A stretch of DNA of 48,713 nucleotides from an uncultured Muribaculaceae bacterium. GTDB lineage: Bacteria > Bacteroidota > Bacteroidia > Bacteroidales > Muribaculaceae. A model generated the notes under the pieces. That model was given only the letters and a program-made list of their open reading frames with translations, had not been told where the DNA came from and made no database searches. This document shows positions 9,109 to 19,700 of this stretch, in pieces. Location: NCBI GenBank assembly GCA_910588245.1, contig CAJUQP010000026.1:1-48713 (forward strand), given 5' to 3'. Numbering within the stretch: position 1 is the first letter of the stretch; each line of letters begins with the position of its first letter. The position numbers and the translations under genes are program-made.

Positions 9109-11316
9109 TCAAAGAGACTTCAGTTCGATGATTCTGGATGAATTGTGGCTGCATGTAAAAGCATCGATACCGACTTTCATAAGATAATCGCCTGTATAGG
9201 TTTTATTATCCTGTGGAAACAGGGATTCGCTTCCCGGCATAAGGCAGATCTCCTTCACGAGATATCTTTTGTCGGGATCAAGTCCCTGCAGCTTCACGGC
9301 ATTGAGTTTCTCCTGGAATCTGGGCGCGAGGTCGTAGGCAAAGACTACAGCCGATGATTTCGATTTATCCACATATTCTACTGCGGCATGGTTTGATTTA
9401 TAAGGAGAGACAAGCCGGAACATGTCGCCGTCCATCACTGCGGGCTGCAGTCTTTTCCATTCGGCGACAGCCTTTCTGCAGTAGGCGAGCTCATCATCTT
9501 GCAATTCCTTGAGCCCTATGTCGAACCCGAGCTTGCACATGGCGGCCACATCGGTGCGGAATTTGACGGATGTGCTTTTGTTGGAATTTGTCACATGTGC
9601 CGCCATGGCCTTTGACGGGAAGAACTGCGAGAATCCCCATTGTATGTAGATTCTCTCTATAGGGTCGGTATTATCCGAACACCAGAACTCGGTAAAATAT
9701 TTGAGGGCTTCATAGTCGCAACGCGCACCACCTCCCGAGCAGAGCATCATCGGCACATCGGGATATTTATCCTTGACACGATCCAATACTTTATAAATCC
9801 CCCTTATGTGATCTACGTAAAGCTGTCCTTGTCTGTCTTTGGCATATGGAGAATAGATATTGGTTATAGGGCTGTTGCAATCCCATTTGAAATAAGCCAC
9901 GCCGGGATTCTCAGTCAGTATTCTGTCGACAACTCCAAACACATGGTCCTGCACCTTGGGGTTGCTCAGATCCAGTACGAGCTGATTGCGGTAATAGTAT
10001 GTGTCGCGGTTAGGTTGTTCGATCACCCAGTCGGGATGCTTTTCATAAAGCTCGCTCCTGGGGTTCACCATTTCCGGTTCGATCCATATCCCGAATTTAA
10101 CGCCCGCATCGTCGGCCGCCTTTACGAGCGCCGCGATACCCCCGGGGAGTTTGTCGCGGGTTTCTTCCCAGTCTCCGAGTCCGGCATGATCGTCTTTCCG
10201 GGGATATTTGTTGCCGAACCATCCGTCATCAAGCAGAAACATATCTACGCCCAAGTGTTTAGCCTCTTTCATCAGTTCGGCCAGAATATCCTGATTGAAG
10301 TCGCATCCGGTGTTCTCCCAGTTGTTCAGAAGAGTCATCCTTTCCCCTTGCCCGTCCTTAAGGCCGTATCTGCGCGCCCAGTCGTGAAGGTCGCGGCTGC
10401 CTTGTCCTGTGCCGTCGTAGCTGAGCGTGAAGATGAACTCAGGAGTTGTGAATACGTCCCCGGCTTTAAGCTGATAAATGGAGGCATAGGGGTTTATACC
10501 GGGTATCACGCGCAGATTGCCGACATTGTCGACCTCAAAAGTGAAACGGAAATTGCCGGTCCATCCAAGAGTGCCCATGAGCACTTTCCCATTATTCTCC
10601 TCTACGGGGCCGTCGAATCCGATCTCAAAAAATGGATGTGTGTGCATGGCGGCACGGCTTCCCAGTTTTGTGTCGATCACTTTTTTGCCGAACTGTAGCT
10701 TCTGGCTGCTCATCATGGCTTCCTTTGCCCAGTCGCTGCTGAATTCCGTCAGCCAGTATTCCGGCTCGTTGAAATAGAGCATTGCCGAGGCATATTGCGA
10801 CAGCGACACGGGTTTCTTTTCCCTGTGGGATATTTCGCTCCAGGTTTTTATGACATTCTCCTTCGGATAGGCAACGTAATTCAGTGTCACATCAACGGGA
10901 TACCTGTCATCGCGCAGGTTAATTCGTGTCAGCGTGCCGCCGTCGACAGGTTTCTGCGTGGAGTCGACATAGTAGAGATAAGTTGTCATGTTGCCGTCGG
11001 AATGTGTGATGCCGAGTGCCGGCTCGAAGAAATCCTCATTTCCCGATGTGGAATATGCCTCCCATCCGCGTGCCGAGACTGAAACGTCGGAGGCCGCGTG
11101 CTGACTCCAGCTGAGGTTGTGCAGGTCTGATTCAAACATCAGCCTGGGACCAAGATAGGTCTGATACAGACGGTTGTTAGGCCCGACCTCAAGCACGAGG
11201 TCAGTATTGTCGGTGGATATGCGGATTATATTTCTTTCTCCTGTCTGCGCTTGCGCGGTAGTGAATGATGCTGACAGGGCGGCTGCCGAGAGTATTGCTG
11301 AAAACAACGATTTCAT
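9109..11316 (-). CDS. GH36 alpha-galactosidase, secreted
   Basis: This 735-residue enzyme is expected to remove terminal alpha-1,6-galactose from oligosaccharides with retention of configuration. A signal peptide (MKSLFSAILSAAALSASFTTAQAQ) starts at 11316; the frame extends 48 codons further but without a plausible leader. The N-terminal beta-sandwich is followed by the TIM barrel. It carries the diagnostic LLDDGWFG, GIWIEPEMVNP and nucleophile FKWDCN (D479), then CSGGGARCDY and the acid/base region CSDNTDP (D548). All expected catalytic residues are present and the length is typical of the family. It is the last enzyme gene of the PUL, 140 bp after the lipoprotein gene. Periplasmic location is inferred. 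Confidence 0.93.
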   Translation of the reverse strand: MKSLFSAILSAAALSASFTTAQAQTGERNIIRISTDNTDLVLEVGPNNRLYQTYLGPRLMFESDLHNLSWSQHAASDVSVSARGWEAYSTSGNEDFFEPALGITHSDGNMTTYLYYVDSTQKPVDGGTLTRINLRDDRYPVDVTLNYVAYPKENVIKTWSEISHREKKPVSLSQYASAMLYFNEPEYWLTEFSSDWAKEAMMSSQKLQFGKKVIDTKLGSRAAMHTHPFFEIGFDGPVEENNGKVLMGTLGWTGNFRFTFEVDNVGNLRVIPGINPYASIYQLKAGDVFTTPEFIFTLSYDGTGQGSRDLHDWARRYGLKDGQGERMTLLNNWENTGCDFNQDILAELMKEAKHLGVDMFLLDDGWFGNKYPRKDDHAGLGDWEETRDKLPGGIAALVKAADDAGVKFGIWIEPEMVNPRSELYEKHPDWVIEQPNRDTYYYRNQLVLDLSNPKVQDHVFGVVDRILTENPGVAYFKWDCNSPITNIYSPYAKDRQGQLYVDHIRGIYKVLDRVKDKYPDVPMMLCSGGGARCDYEALKYFTEFWCSDNTDPIERIYIQWGFSQFFPSKAMAAHVTNSNKSTSVKFRTDVAAMCKLGFDIGLKELQDDELAYCRKAVAEWKRLQPAVMDGDMFRLVSPYKSNHAAVEYVDKSKSSAVVFAYDLAPRFQEKLNAVKLQGLDPDKRYLVKEICLMPGSESLFPQDNKTYTGDYLMKVGIDAFTCSHNSSRIIELKSL

Positions 11317-11456
11317 GATATGTATCTTTATTGGTGGATAACTTCTTAAGGGGAATGGTTTGTTAGATGGAGAGGGAAGGAAATGTGGCCGTGCGCGGTC
11401 ATATTGTGTATGCCACGGCACGGCCATATGGAAAAGCCGGATGAGACGAAGTGCTG

Positions 11457-12926
11457 TCAATCCTTTACGACGCTTATGGCTTTCTCTGACTTGGCTGGAA
11501 GCGTCACGGTCACATACGACAGTTTGTTGCCTTTTACATCGGTTGTGACTGAGGCCTCCAGTCTGTCAGCACCGCAGTAAAGATACTGGTGCTCTCCCTG
11601 GAAAGAGGCTTTCCATTCAAGGTCGGTGCCTGTGTCGTTTTTCATGCAGGATGACTTCATCCCGTCGTGGCGAAGGGAGATGAATCCGTCGAAAAGAGGC
11701 ACATTTTTTATCTCGCAGAAGTTGCTGTCAATTCTCGAGAGAGAGGATACGCTCTTTGAGGAGAAGGAGGGATTCAGGCCCATTGCTCCGCACACTATGC
11801 CTTCCACGAGCCCGTACGACACCTCCGGATATTCCGAACGGTTGGTGGCAGGGAGAGTGGTGAGGAATCGGTATGCTTCCTCGTTGTATCCGAGATCGTA
11901 GAAGAGTTTCGGGAAAGCCGACATGTTCTCCACATTCCATTCCCGTGTCAGGATATCGGCCACACAGGCCTGTTTCCTTTCCGGCTTGTCGGTGGCGTCA
12001 AACCAGAGAATGAACGGCACTCCCTCTCCACGGTAGAATTTTCTCTCGGTTGTCCAGAAAGTGTTGTAGCGGTTTTCTGCCGCGTCCCACCAACGGGTGT
12101 CGATGATTTCCCGGTAGGCGTCGGCCATAGCCGATGCCTCTGCCGACCTGGCGCTGTTGCCGTTGAGTGCCTCGATTCGGGAATAAGCCTTGAATCCTCC
12201 ATGGAGTGCGGCGAGGAGATCTACTCCTACGGTCAATCCCCTGAAATTCTCAACATAAGAGGCAAGTCCACGGCAGGAGTGGAAATTATTAGACTCGTTA
12301 AAGTCTGGCGCCTGATTCATGTAGCGCGGACGATCCATTATCGATTCAGGTCGTAGCTGCCAGCGGTCGAGATATGGCCCGGCACTGATATCGTAGAAGT
12401 CAGTGAAGTCTTTGTCGCTGATATAGTCTCTGTCGGCTGTCCATTCATACATTCGTAGGCATGCCTGCATCACGTCGAAGTTGGCGTTGAGGTTATACCA
12501 GAACTCTGAATCGGACGCGTAATCGGCGGGGGCCGGTTTGTCATAGCGGTTTATCTCCCAATAGGAACAATAGTCGCGGCTTTCACTTATGTTGCTCGCG
12601 AATTTCCGCATCATGTTCTTATTGTGCTTAGCCAGGCCGAGGATATGTGCTCCGACGGTCTGATGCGACACATCGCGCATGCAGAACGCCTCGCGCTGAG
12701 GCAACGCAGCCTCATACCAGGCTCCGACAGGATCCCCGTTGTCATGGGCATATCCGAGGGCTGTTTTTTTTGCCCACCTGTAGGTTTTCTCAAGGTTTTT
12801 ATCGGAAGATGTGAAGACGGCTATCTCCTCATCTCCTATGGAGGTGTTGGCCGATTCGGCGGCGGTCGAGTTGCATCCCGACATAAGCAGCAATATGGCT
12901 GGAATAAGTATTTTCCCTGTAGTCAT
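11457..12926 (-). CDS. six-hairpin glycosidase-like lipoprotein, family not assigned
   Basis: This 489-residue protein has a lipoprotein signal with its lipobox Cys at C18 (LLLMSGC), so it should sit in a membrane leaflet facing the periplasm or outside. The body is rich in helix-pair motifs with aromatic and acidic residues (YEAALPQREAFCMRDVSHQ, CSYWEINRYDKPAP, DTRWWDAAENRYNTFW), typical of (alpha/alpha)6-barrel glycoside hydrolases. A short beta-rich tail (about 400-489) resembles the C-terminal sandwich seen in such enzymes. No family number could be assigned from sequence alone. It starts 9 bp after the preceding glycosidase-like gene and is surely co-transcribed. A role in removing a side residue of the PUL substrate is inferred from position only. 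Confidence 0.7.
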   Translation of the reverse strand: MTTGKILIPAILLLMSGCNSTAAESANTSIGDEEIAVFTSSDKNLEKTYRWAKKTALGYAHDNGDPVGAWYEAALPQREAFCMRDVSHQTVGAHILGLAKHNKNMMRKFASNISESRDYCSYWEINRYDKPAPADYASDSEFWYNLNANFDVMQACLRMYEWTADRDYISDKDFTDFYDISAGPYLDRWQLRPESIMDRPRYMNQAPDFNESNNFHSCRGLASYVENFRGLTVGVDLLAALHGGFKAYSRIEALNGNSARSAEASAMADAYREIIDTRWWDAAENRYNTFWTTERKFYRGEGVPFILWFDATDKPERKQACVADILTREWNVENMSAFPKLFYDLGYNEEAYRFLTTLPATNRSEYPEVSYGLVEGIVCGAMGLNPSFSSKSVSSLSRIDSNFCEIKNVPLFDGFISLRHDGMKSSCMKNDTGTDLEWKASFQGEHQYLYCGADRLEASVTTDVKGNKLSYVTVTLPAKSEKAISVVKD

Positions 12927-12935
12927 GGAGATGGC

Positions 12936-14939
12936 TTATTTTAGTGAGACATTTACGGTCTGTCCCGGACGTATGGAGTATGTCTTATCCTTCCCGTCGC
13001 GGGCTATCGTGACCTTGAGAACCGATCCTGCTCTTTTCACTTTTATGTCGAATGCGGAGCCGAAGGCACGGATGTTTCTGAGGGCCATATGATCCCAGTT
13101 CCCGGGGAGGCGGGGTGTGAGGGAGAACGCGCGGAGCCCAGTGGGCCGTATGCCGAACAGGCCTTCGGTGATGATTCTTCCGTAGAGCCCGCTTTCAGCT
13201 GAGAGGTGGCGCTGACTCCCTTCGGGCCATGCCTCGATGGCATATGGCACATGATCGCCGAGGAGTCTTGTGGCGGAATAGTCGTGAAGGAAATCAGTTG
13301 CGCGTTTTGTCTCGCCTACAGTGTATGCTCCCCGCAGCGCATACAGGGTGGCCCTGTCCCAGAAAGTCTTGTCTCCCTCTTCCGAGAGCAGTCCGTTCTC
13401 AGTCCACATTCTGGGTGAGAATAGGGCGTCGAGTGTCTGGGAGGCACGCTCATCTATGCCCATCACGAGAGGGATGCAGATCCATGCACGGAGGCGGTCG
13501 TTGCCCTTGTAATATGCATATGTCTCGAATCCGCTGACATTCTTCCCGAAATAGCTCTCGATGTTGCGGCGCATCACGTCGGCCTGCGAGCTGTATTTTT
13601 TCCAGTCTTTCATGCCGAGGTCGTGGGCAAGATATGAAGCGGAGACGAGGGCGTCGTAGTAGAGCGACGATGTGCACAGGTTGGCGTCGCCCGATTCGAA
13701 CCGGTTCTCGAGTTCGTCGGTGTCCGATTCCACCACGCCTTCGCTGTTGATCTTGTTTTTACAGTAATCAAGACACCATTCTATCAGTGGCCAGAGCTGT
13801 CGTGCCTCCTCCATGCTTCCACGGGCGAGGGCATAACGCGAGGCTCCGTATGCGATCATGGCTGCGTCGCCGCGGTCGCCCACCCCGTTCCATATGTCGA
13901 GACCTTCCGCCACGATTGAACTCGGTATCGGTTTCATTTCATCGTTCATGAAACGCGCGAAATGCCTGAAAGAATTGAGTGCGGAAGCGTTGCCGTAGTC
14001 GTAGCCTACAAACGGGAAATAGGGGTTTATATATTCAGCCTGGTCGTTTGCCCATATCGCGGCGTAATATGATTCTCCACCGGGCCCATGCATCGGCCCT
14101 CCCTTTGTGTCGTAGATGCTCTCGCACGCGCGGATTTTGGAGAATGCGAACATGCGGTCGATGATTGAGTCAGGGGTCTCGAGCACCAGAGAGTTCATCC
14201 ACTGGCCGACTTTCCTGCTGCGTGCGGCCTGCTCTTCCGAGGCGTGGGCCATTACAGCCGGCTCATTTTCCCTGACAGCGGAGATCATGGCCGAGAATGA
14301 GAGCGTGTCGCCGGGAGCGACCTCCGCATGGCGCGGTGCCTGCACAGACCCTGTCACCACATATGATCCAGTCACGCCATAGGCCGGATCGGTCGTGGCC
14401 GTCATGCGGGAATCGGCTATCTCCACGCGCATGGGTCTCTCTCCTTTGTTGACTATGCTGTAGGTCTCTATCAGAGCGGGAAGTTCGGCAGAGGGGAAAA
14501 AGGTGCGTATCACTTCATACTTGCCATAGTAGCCCTTGTCGAAATCACTCTTGACTTCAAGCTCTCCCTTGAGCGATATCTCCCTTACCTGCTCTCCCGT
14601 GAGCGACATCCCGTTGACGGTCACCGCATCGAGTGGATTCCATCCATAGCGGCGCATGAGGCTGGCGTGGGTGTTGTTGGGTATGGTGCGTAGCATGGGC
14701 CATACGAGGCTCTTATCGAGCACGAATCCGCCCTCGTCGTCGACACCGTAGCGTAGCACCGTCGAGACTTTTTTGCCGCTCATCTCAATGTGGTCGTAAT
14801 GGGCCGGACCGCCTTTTGCCACATGCCAGGTCAGACCTCCGCCGGGCGCGAGACTCCATCTGGTGGTCGCTCCGCCAAGCAGCGGGAGCGAGAGGATGAG
14901 TGCGGATATGATATGTCTTGTAGTAGTCATAGCTGTCAA
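12936..14939 (-). CDS. secreted six-hairpin glycosidase-like protein
   Basis: This 667-residue protein has an N-terminal signal sequence (start ATG at 14937-14939, or three codons later). An N-terminal beta-sandwich (about 25-235) is followed by a helical toroid (about 240-590) with acidic and aromatic clusters such as GPGGESYYAAIWANDQAEY, EGLDIWNGVGDRGDAAM, ESDTDELENRFESGDANL and AIEAWPEGSQRHLSAES. A beta-rich tail (GLRAFSLTPRLPGNWDHMAL) closes the protein, a layout seen in GH78/GH63/GH95-like enzymes. The general acid and base cannot be named with certainty, although acidic residues in the EGLDIWNGVGDRGD and DTDELENR segments are candidates. It lies 135 bp after susD, with a terminator hairpin between them. 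Confidence 0.72.
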   Translation of the reverse strand: MTAMTTTRHIISALILSLPLLGGATTRWSLAPGGGLTWHVAKGGPAHYDHIEMSGKKVSTVLRYGVDDEGGFVLDKSLVWPMLRTIPNNTHASLMRRYGWNPLDAVTVNGMSLTGEQVREISLKGELEVKSDFDKGYYGKYEVIRTFFPSAELPALIETYSIVNKGERPMRVEIADSRMTATTDPAYGVTGSYVVTGSVQAPRHAEVAPGDTLSFSAMISAVRENEPAVMAHASEEQAARSRKVGQWMNSLVLETPDSIIDRMFAFSKIRACESIYDTKGGPMHGPGGESYYAAIWANDQAEYINPYFPFVGYDYGNASALNSFRHFARFMNDEMKPIPSSIVAEGLDIWNGVGDRGDAAMIAYGASRYALARGSMEEARQLWPLIEWCLDYCKNKINSEGVVESDTDELENRFESGDANLCTSSLYYDALVSASYLAHDLGMKDWKKYSSQADVMRRNIESYFGKNVSGFETYAYYKGNDRLRAWICIPLVMGIDERASQTLDALFSPRMWTENGLLSEEGDKTFWDRATLYALRGAYTVGETKRATDFLHDYSATRLLGDHVPYAIEAWPEGSQRHLSAESGLYGRIITEGLFGIRPTGLRAFSLTPRLPGNWDHMALRNIRAFGSAFDIKVKRAGSVLKVTIARDGKDKTYSIRPGQTVNVSLK

Positions 14940-14977
14940 GATTTATTTATGTTGCTGTTCAAACAGCTTCTTAAAAA

Positions 14978-15016
14978 GAGCCGTTATCCGATATCTTTTT
15001 GTCCGGATAACGGCTC
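14978..15016 (-). terminator. intrinsic terminator between susD and the downstream glycosidase genes
   Basis: A perfect 13-bp inverted repeat (GAGCCGTTATCCG at 14978-14990; CGGATAACGGCTC at 15004-15016) has a 13-nt loop. Read on the minus strand, it is followed by TTTTTAAG, the hallmark of an intrinsic terminator. It sits 58 bp after the SusD stop. It could end transcription or only partly reduce read-through, so that SusC/SusD are made in excess over the enzymes. Confidence 0.8.
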
Positions 15017-15074
15017 CATACTACCCTGAATTGTGTTACAGAGAATTACCTGTCAATCTTTTTTACCTTGATTT

Positions 15075-16706
15075 TCAATATCCCGGATTCTGTTCGAGCA
15101 GGTCGTTCTTGCGACGCTCGTAGTTCGGGATGGGGAGGAGATAGTCGGCGGTCTTGAACGTGCGGTTCTGCACGGTGAACAGCTGATACTTCTTAGTTCC
15201 GTCAGCGTTCTTTGTGATGTTGATGCCGTGGAATTCTCCGGAGTCGGTGGTCTCACCGATCTTCCAGCGTCTCACATCGTAGAAACGGTGTTCCTCGAAA
15301 GCCAGTTCCACTTTGCGCTCATGCTGGATTTTTGCGAGCAGTTCGTCGCCCGAGGCGGTAATGTCGGGAAGAATGCCGGCTTTGCCTCCGCGGGCACGCT
15401 CGCGGATGAGGTTGAGATAATGGCGGGCACCGTTCTCATCCCCGAGATGCCAGAGAGCCTCTGCGTAGTTGAGATAGATCTCAGCCAGACGGCAATATAC
15501 CCAGGGCTGGCTTCCTTTGTCCGACCAGCTGTTGACAAGACTCTCATCCATGAACTTGCGGATGGTGTAGTGGGTCTTGGAGTAGTTCCACGCATCGCGT
15601 CCGAACTCACTGTCGGTGCCTCCGGTGCTTCCGTCGGGATTTACCCAGAATTCAATCTCTTTTCCGCGGAAATCCTGACCGTCGCACACGATTGAAGCGT
15701 AGAGCCTGGGGTCACGGCCGGCCCATGGATCGGAAGTGGCTTTGGCATAGATGGAGGGATCGGGCATCGTGCCGTCTTCCATCTCGTAGCTGTCCACCAT
15801 CTCCTGGAGCACGGCGGTGCAGGAATATCCACCCCATCCGTTGGTGCTGTTATACCAGTCATACCAGTGTCCGAATTCGGTGTTGTAAAGGCGCTGGAAA
15901 ATGATTTCCGGGCTTTCGGCGTTGAGGAAGAGTCCTTTGTAGTCAGGATCGAGTGAATAGATGCCAAGGTCGATCACGGCTTTGTTTGCATCTGCCGCCG
16001 CTTGCCATTTGGCTTTCTCATTGCCGGTGTTCCAGAGCGGGCTCGCGGCATAGAGCAGCATTCTTGCCTTCATTGCGAGAGCGGCCCCTTTGGTCACCCT
16101 TCCGAAATCAGCTCCGCTGAATCTCTCGGGGAGAAGTTCGGCGGCTTCCGAGAACTCTTTCACGATGAAATCCACACAATCCTCATATGAGTCGCGTTTC
16201 ACCATCATCTGCGGGTCGTCGAGCTGAAACAGACGGGTGATCAGAGGCACGCCTCCGTAGTTGTTGACGAGCTCCATGTAGTAATAAGCCCTGAAGAATT
16301 TGGCCTCTCCGATGAGGATATCCCTCTTGTCCTTATTGATGGAGTTGAGATTGTCGAGGTTATTGAAAAAGATGTTGCAGTTTTTGATGTAGCTGTAATA
16401 GTCTGCCCAGATGTCGAGCGGACCGAGCTGGTCGGGAGTCATGCCGCCGGTGTTTATTGTCCAGCAGCTGCTCCAGTTGAAATTCTCCATCGACTCGTCG
16501 GAGCAGAAGCGCAAGGAATTGCGGCTCCAGCCGTTGCGCGGACGTGTATAGTTCATTGTGACGTATGCCTCCGTGAGGTTGGCGTCCTTGAAGATGACAT
16601 CTTCAGTATAGGAGTCGAGGGGCTCCACATCGAGCACATCGCACGATGCCAGCGACGCTGTGGCGATTATGGCCAGCGACAGGTTTCTGAATATATGGTT
16701 TTTCAT
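15075..16706 (-). CDS. SusD/RagB-family glycan-binding lipoprotein
   Basis: This 543-residue outer-membrane lipoprotein captures oligosaccharide at the cell surface and closes as a lid over its SusC partner. The signal ends in SLASC, with Cys22 lipidated. The N-terminal region matches SusD (LDVEPLDSYTEDVIFKD, then TPR-like helices including EAKFFRAYYYMELVNNYGGVPL). The C-terminal RagB/SusD block contains YCRLAEIYLNYAEALWHLGDENGARHY and HERKVELAFEEHRFYDVRRW. It starts 12 bp after SusC, the invariant order of such pairs. Aromatic residues that bind sugar cannot be placed without a structure. Confidence 0.96.
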   Translation of the reverse strand: MKNHIFRNLSLAIIATASLASCDVLDVEPLDSYTEDVIFKDANLTEAYVTMNYTRPRNGWSRNSLRFCSDESMENFNWSSCWTINTGGMTPDQLGPLDIWADYYSYIKNCNIFFNNLDNLNSINKDKRDILIGEAKFFRAYYYMELVNNYGGVPLITRLFQLDDPQMMVKRDSYEDCVDFIVKEFSEAAELLPERFSGADFGRVTKGAALAMKARMLLYAASPLWNTGNEKAKWQAAADANKAVIDLGIYSLDPDYKGLFLNAESPEIIFQRLYNTEFGHWYDWYNSTNGWGGYSCTAVLQEMVDSYEMEDGTMPDPSIYAKATSDPWAGRDPRLYASIVCDGQDFRGKEIEFWVNPDGSTGGTDSEFGRDAWNYSKTHYTIRKFMDESLVNSWSDKGSQPWVYCRLAEIYLNYAEALWHLGDENGARHYLNLIRERARGGKAGILPDITASGDELLAKIQHERKVELAFEEHRFYDVRRWKIGETTDSGEFHGINITKNADGTKKYQLFTVQNRTFKTADYLLPIPNYERRKNDLLEQNPGY

Positions 16707-16718
16707 TTTGGAAAATCT

Positions 16719-19700
16719 TTAGAAGGTGAGGTTTAGACTGAATGTGTATGTTCTGGCTATAGGATAGCTCTGGCCGGTTGATGTGGCGGTTGCCTCCGGA
16801 TCCTGGATCTTCACATTGTCGAAGGTGAAGAGATTTGTGCCGGTGAGAGCGAAGCGAACTCCCTGGAGCCTTATTTTTTCGAGTATATTCTTGGGAAGAT
16901 TATAGGCGATCTCAAGGTTCTTCAGGCGCAGGAATGAGGCGTCGTACAGCCAGAAGTCGCTCCATCGTGTGTTTTCGTAGTCGTCCTTGTCGAACGCACG
17001 GGGATATTTGGCATTGGGTGTCTCTTCAGCGGAGATCCAGCGGTTGTAGAAGAAGTCTTTGTCGAGATTGTAGGAGTAGGGCACGATCATCTGCTGTGCG
17101 CATCCCTGGCCTGACCAGAGCATATTGAACTCAAGGCCTTTCCATTCTGCCGCGAGGTTGAGGCCGAACACGAGGCGGGGCACATTACCATAGGTGCTGC
17201 GTATGCGGTCGTTGTCTGTTATCGCACCGTCGCCGTCGATATCCACATATTTGATGTCGCCAGGCTGGGCGTTGGCGAAGTGGGGTGTTGAGTTGACTTC
17301 GTCCCATGTCTGATAGATGCCATCGGTCTTATACATCAGCCATGAATCGAGCGAGTGGCCTGTGCGGCGCTGCCATTCAGGAATGTTGGCAGCCTCATCG
17401 AAGAATTTTATCTTGTTTTTCGTGTAGGTCAGGTTTCCGGAGATGTTGTAGGCCACGTTGCCGATCATGTTGCGGTGGCTTAGCATTATCTCGAAGCCCT
17501 GGTTGCTGACCTCGCCGATGTTCTGGTCGGGAAGGGTAAGACCTGTGTAGTAGGGCACTGAAGCCTGCTTTGGTGTGAGGATATCTGTTCGGTTCTGATA
17601 GAAATACTCGGCTGTCACACCCAAAAGGCCATTCCACAGGGTTGCGTCAACACCGATGTTGCGTGAGTCGACTTTCTCCCAGGTGATATCCGGATTGCCG
17701 ATTCTTCCCGGCACGAACCCTTTGTTAATGTTCGGGGTGCTTCCGAGTATGGCGCCGTTCTGCATGTTGTAGACACTGAGATATTGGAATGAATTCACGC
17801 GGTCGTTGCCGAGTTTGCCCCATGATGCGCGGAGCTTCAGTTCATTGACGGTGCTGGCGAGATTCTCCATGAATTTCTCCTGGCTGATTCTCCATCCCAC
17901 AGACACTCCGGGGAATGTGCCCCAGCGCTTTGAAGGGGCGAAATTCATTGATCCGTCGCGACGTATTGTGAATTCAACGAGATAGCGGTCCATGAAAGAG
18001 TAGTTGAAACGGCCGAAGATGTTCTGACGGGCCGAGACATATCCGGAACCGCCGTTGGTCTTCTCCTTGTCCGCTCCGAAGTCGAGGTAATCCGGCTTGT
18101 CACTGAGATAGTATCCTCGCCATCCCCAGAAACCTTCTCCCTGGTATTTGCTCTGCTCATAGGCTACGAATGCCCCCACTCGGTGATCGCCGAAAGTACG
18201 GTCGTAGCCGAGTTTGAGAAGATATGAGGTGGTGGAATAATTGTTGTTGTTGTTCTGCAGGGAGATGTTGTTGCCGTTCATGTTGGTTGTCTTCCTGACA
18301 TAATCACCGGTCGCGGTATTGTAGTCATAGGTGTCCCAGACGTCCCAGAGCTGTTTCTGGTCGCGCACACGGTAGTCGATAGCGGCATATCCGGAGAAGG
18401 AGAGTCCCTGTGTGATCCACGGCATTTGCAGGTCGAACGAGAACTTGGTGTCGAGGAATGTGTCGTTGATCTTGTTGTAGCCGGTCTCGTCGCCCTTCAC
18501 AAGTATTGCGAGATTGTTGCCGTTGGCCAGACCCGGGCCGGGAAGTCCGTTGGGATAGTAATCGTAAAGCCAGGGATATGCCATGAATGCTTCCCAGAAG
18601 ATGTCGCCTGTGGATATCACAGAGTTGCGGCGCTGCTCCCTGCGGGCTGCGAGGTCAACACCTATTTTCAGGTCCTTGAAGAGGTCGATGTCGAGGTTTG
18701 ATCTCACCTGGTAGGTCTGGAAGTTGAGTTTTGTGTCGCGGTAATTGGGTTTTTGGTATGTATAGTCGCCAGACACATAGTACTTCACATTGTCGCCACC
18801 GCCTTTTATGCTGAGAGAGTGGCGTGTGGATGGCGCCGCTTTCGAGAAGACCACGTCCATCCAGTCGGTATCTCCATATTGGTCGCGGTTTATCGTGCCG
18901 TCGAGATATCCGTCTTTTATGTTTTCATATAGAGGCGCCTGTCCGTTGCCTTTGCGGATTTCATCAGTCCAGGTCATATTCTCATATGCGTTCATGAGAT
19001 TCGGTGTCCTGGTGTTCTGGGATAGTGTGAAAGATCCGGTGTAGGATATTGATGGCTTTCCGCTGCTGCCTCGTTTTGTGGTGACGAGGATAACGCCGTT
19101 TGCGGCCTGGGCACCATAGATGGCGGCTGAGGCATCTTTAAGCACGTTGACCGATTCGATGTCGTTGGGGTTGAGGCGCTCAAGGCCTTCGCGGTTTGCC
19201 ACGCCGTCGATGATTATCAGAGGGGAGTTGTTGTTGAGGGTCCCTTTGCCTCGGATATATATATCAGAATAGTCATTGCCGGGTTCGCCCGTGCGGTTGT
19301 TGGCCACCACGCCGGGCATTCTTCCGGCGAATGTATTGGTGACGTTTGCCATGCCCGGAGTCTTAAGCTCGCTTCCCTTCACTGTAGATACCGATCCGGT
19401 CACGGAAGCCTTCTTCTGCACTCCGTAGCCTACCACCACTACTTCTTCGAGCGACTGGGTGTCTTCGGCAAGGAGCACCTCAAGATTGTTCTCGGCTTTT
19501 GCCTCGAGTGGCATATATCCAATGTAGGAGAATGTGAGCATGGCATTGCGGGGCACATCGATCGAATAGTTGCCATCGATATCGGTGACGGTTCCGAGAC
19601 TGGTGCCTTTCACCAGCACTGTCACTCCGATGAGAGGCTCCCGTGTGGTCTTGTCGAGCACGGTGCCTTTGACCGTGCTGGTGGGTTCGCCCTTTTCGTT

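Noticed and set aside
11317..11460. 48-codon N-terminal extension of the GH36 gene
   Set aside because: The internal Met at 11316 starts a clear signal peptide, while the extension looks random and overlaps the previous gene's end.
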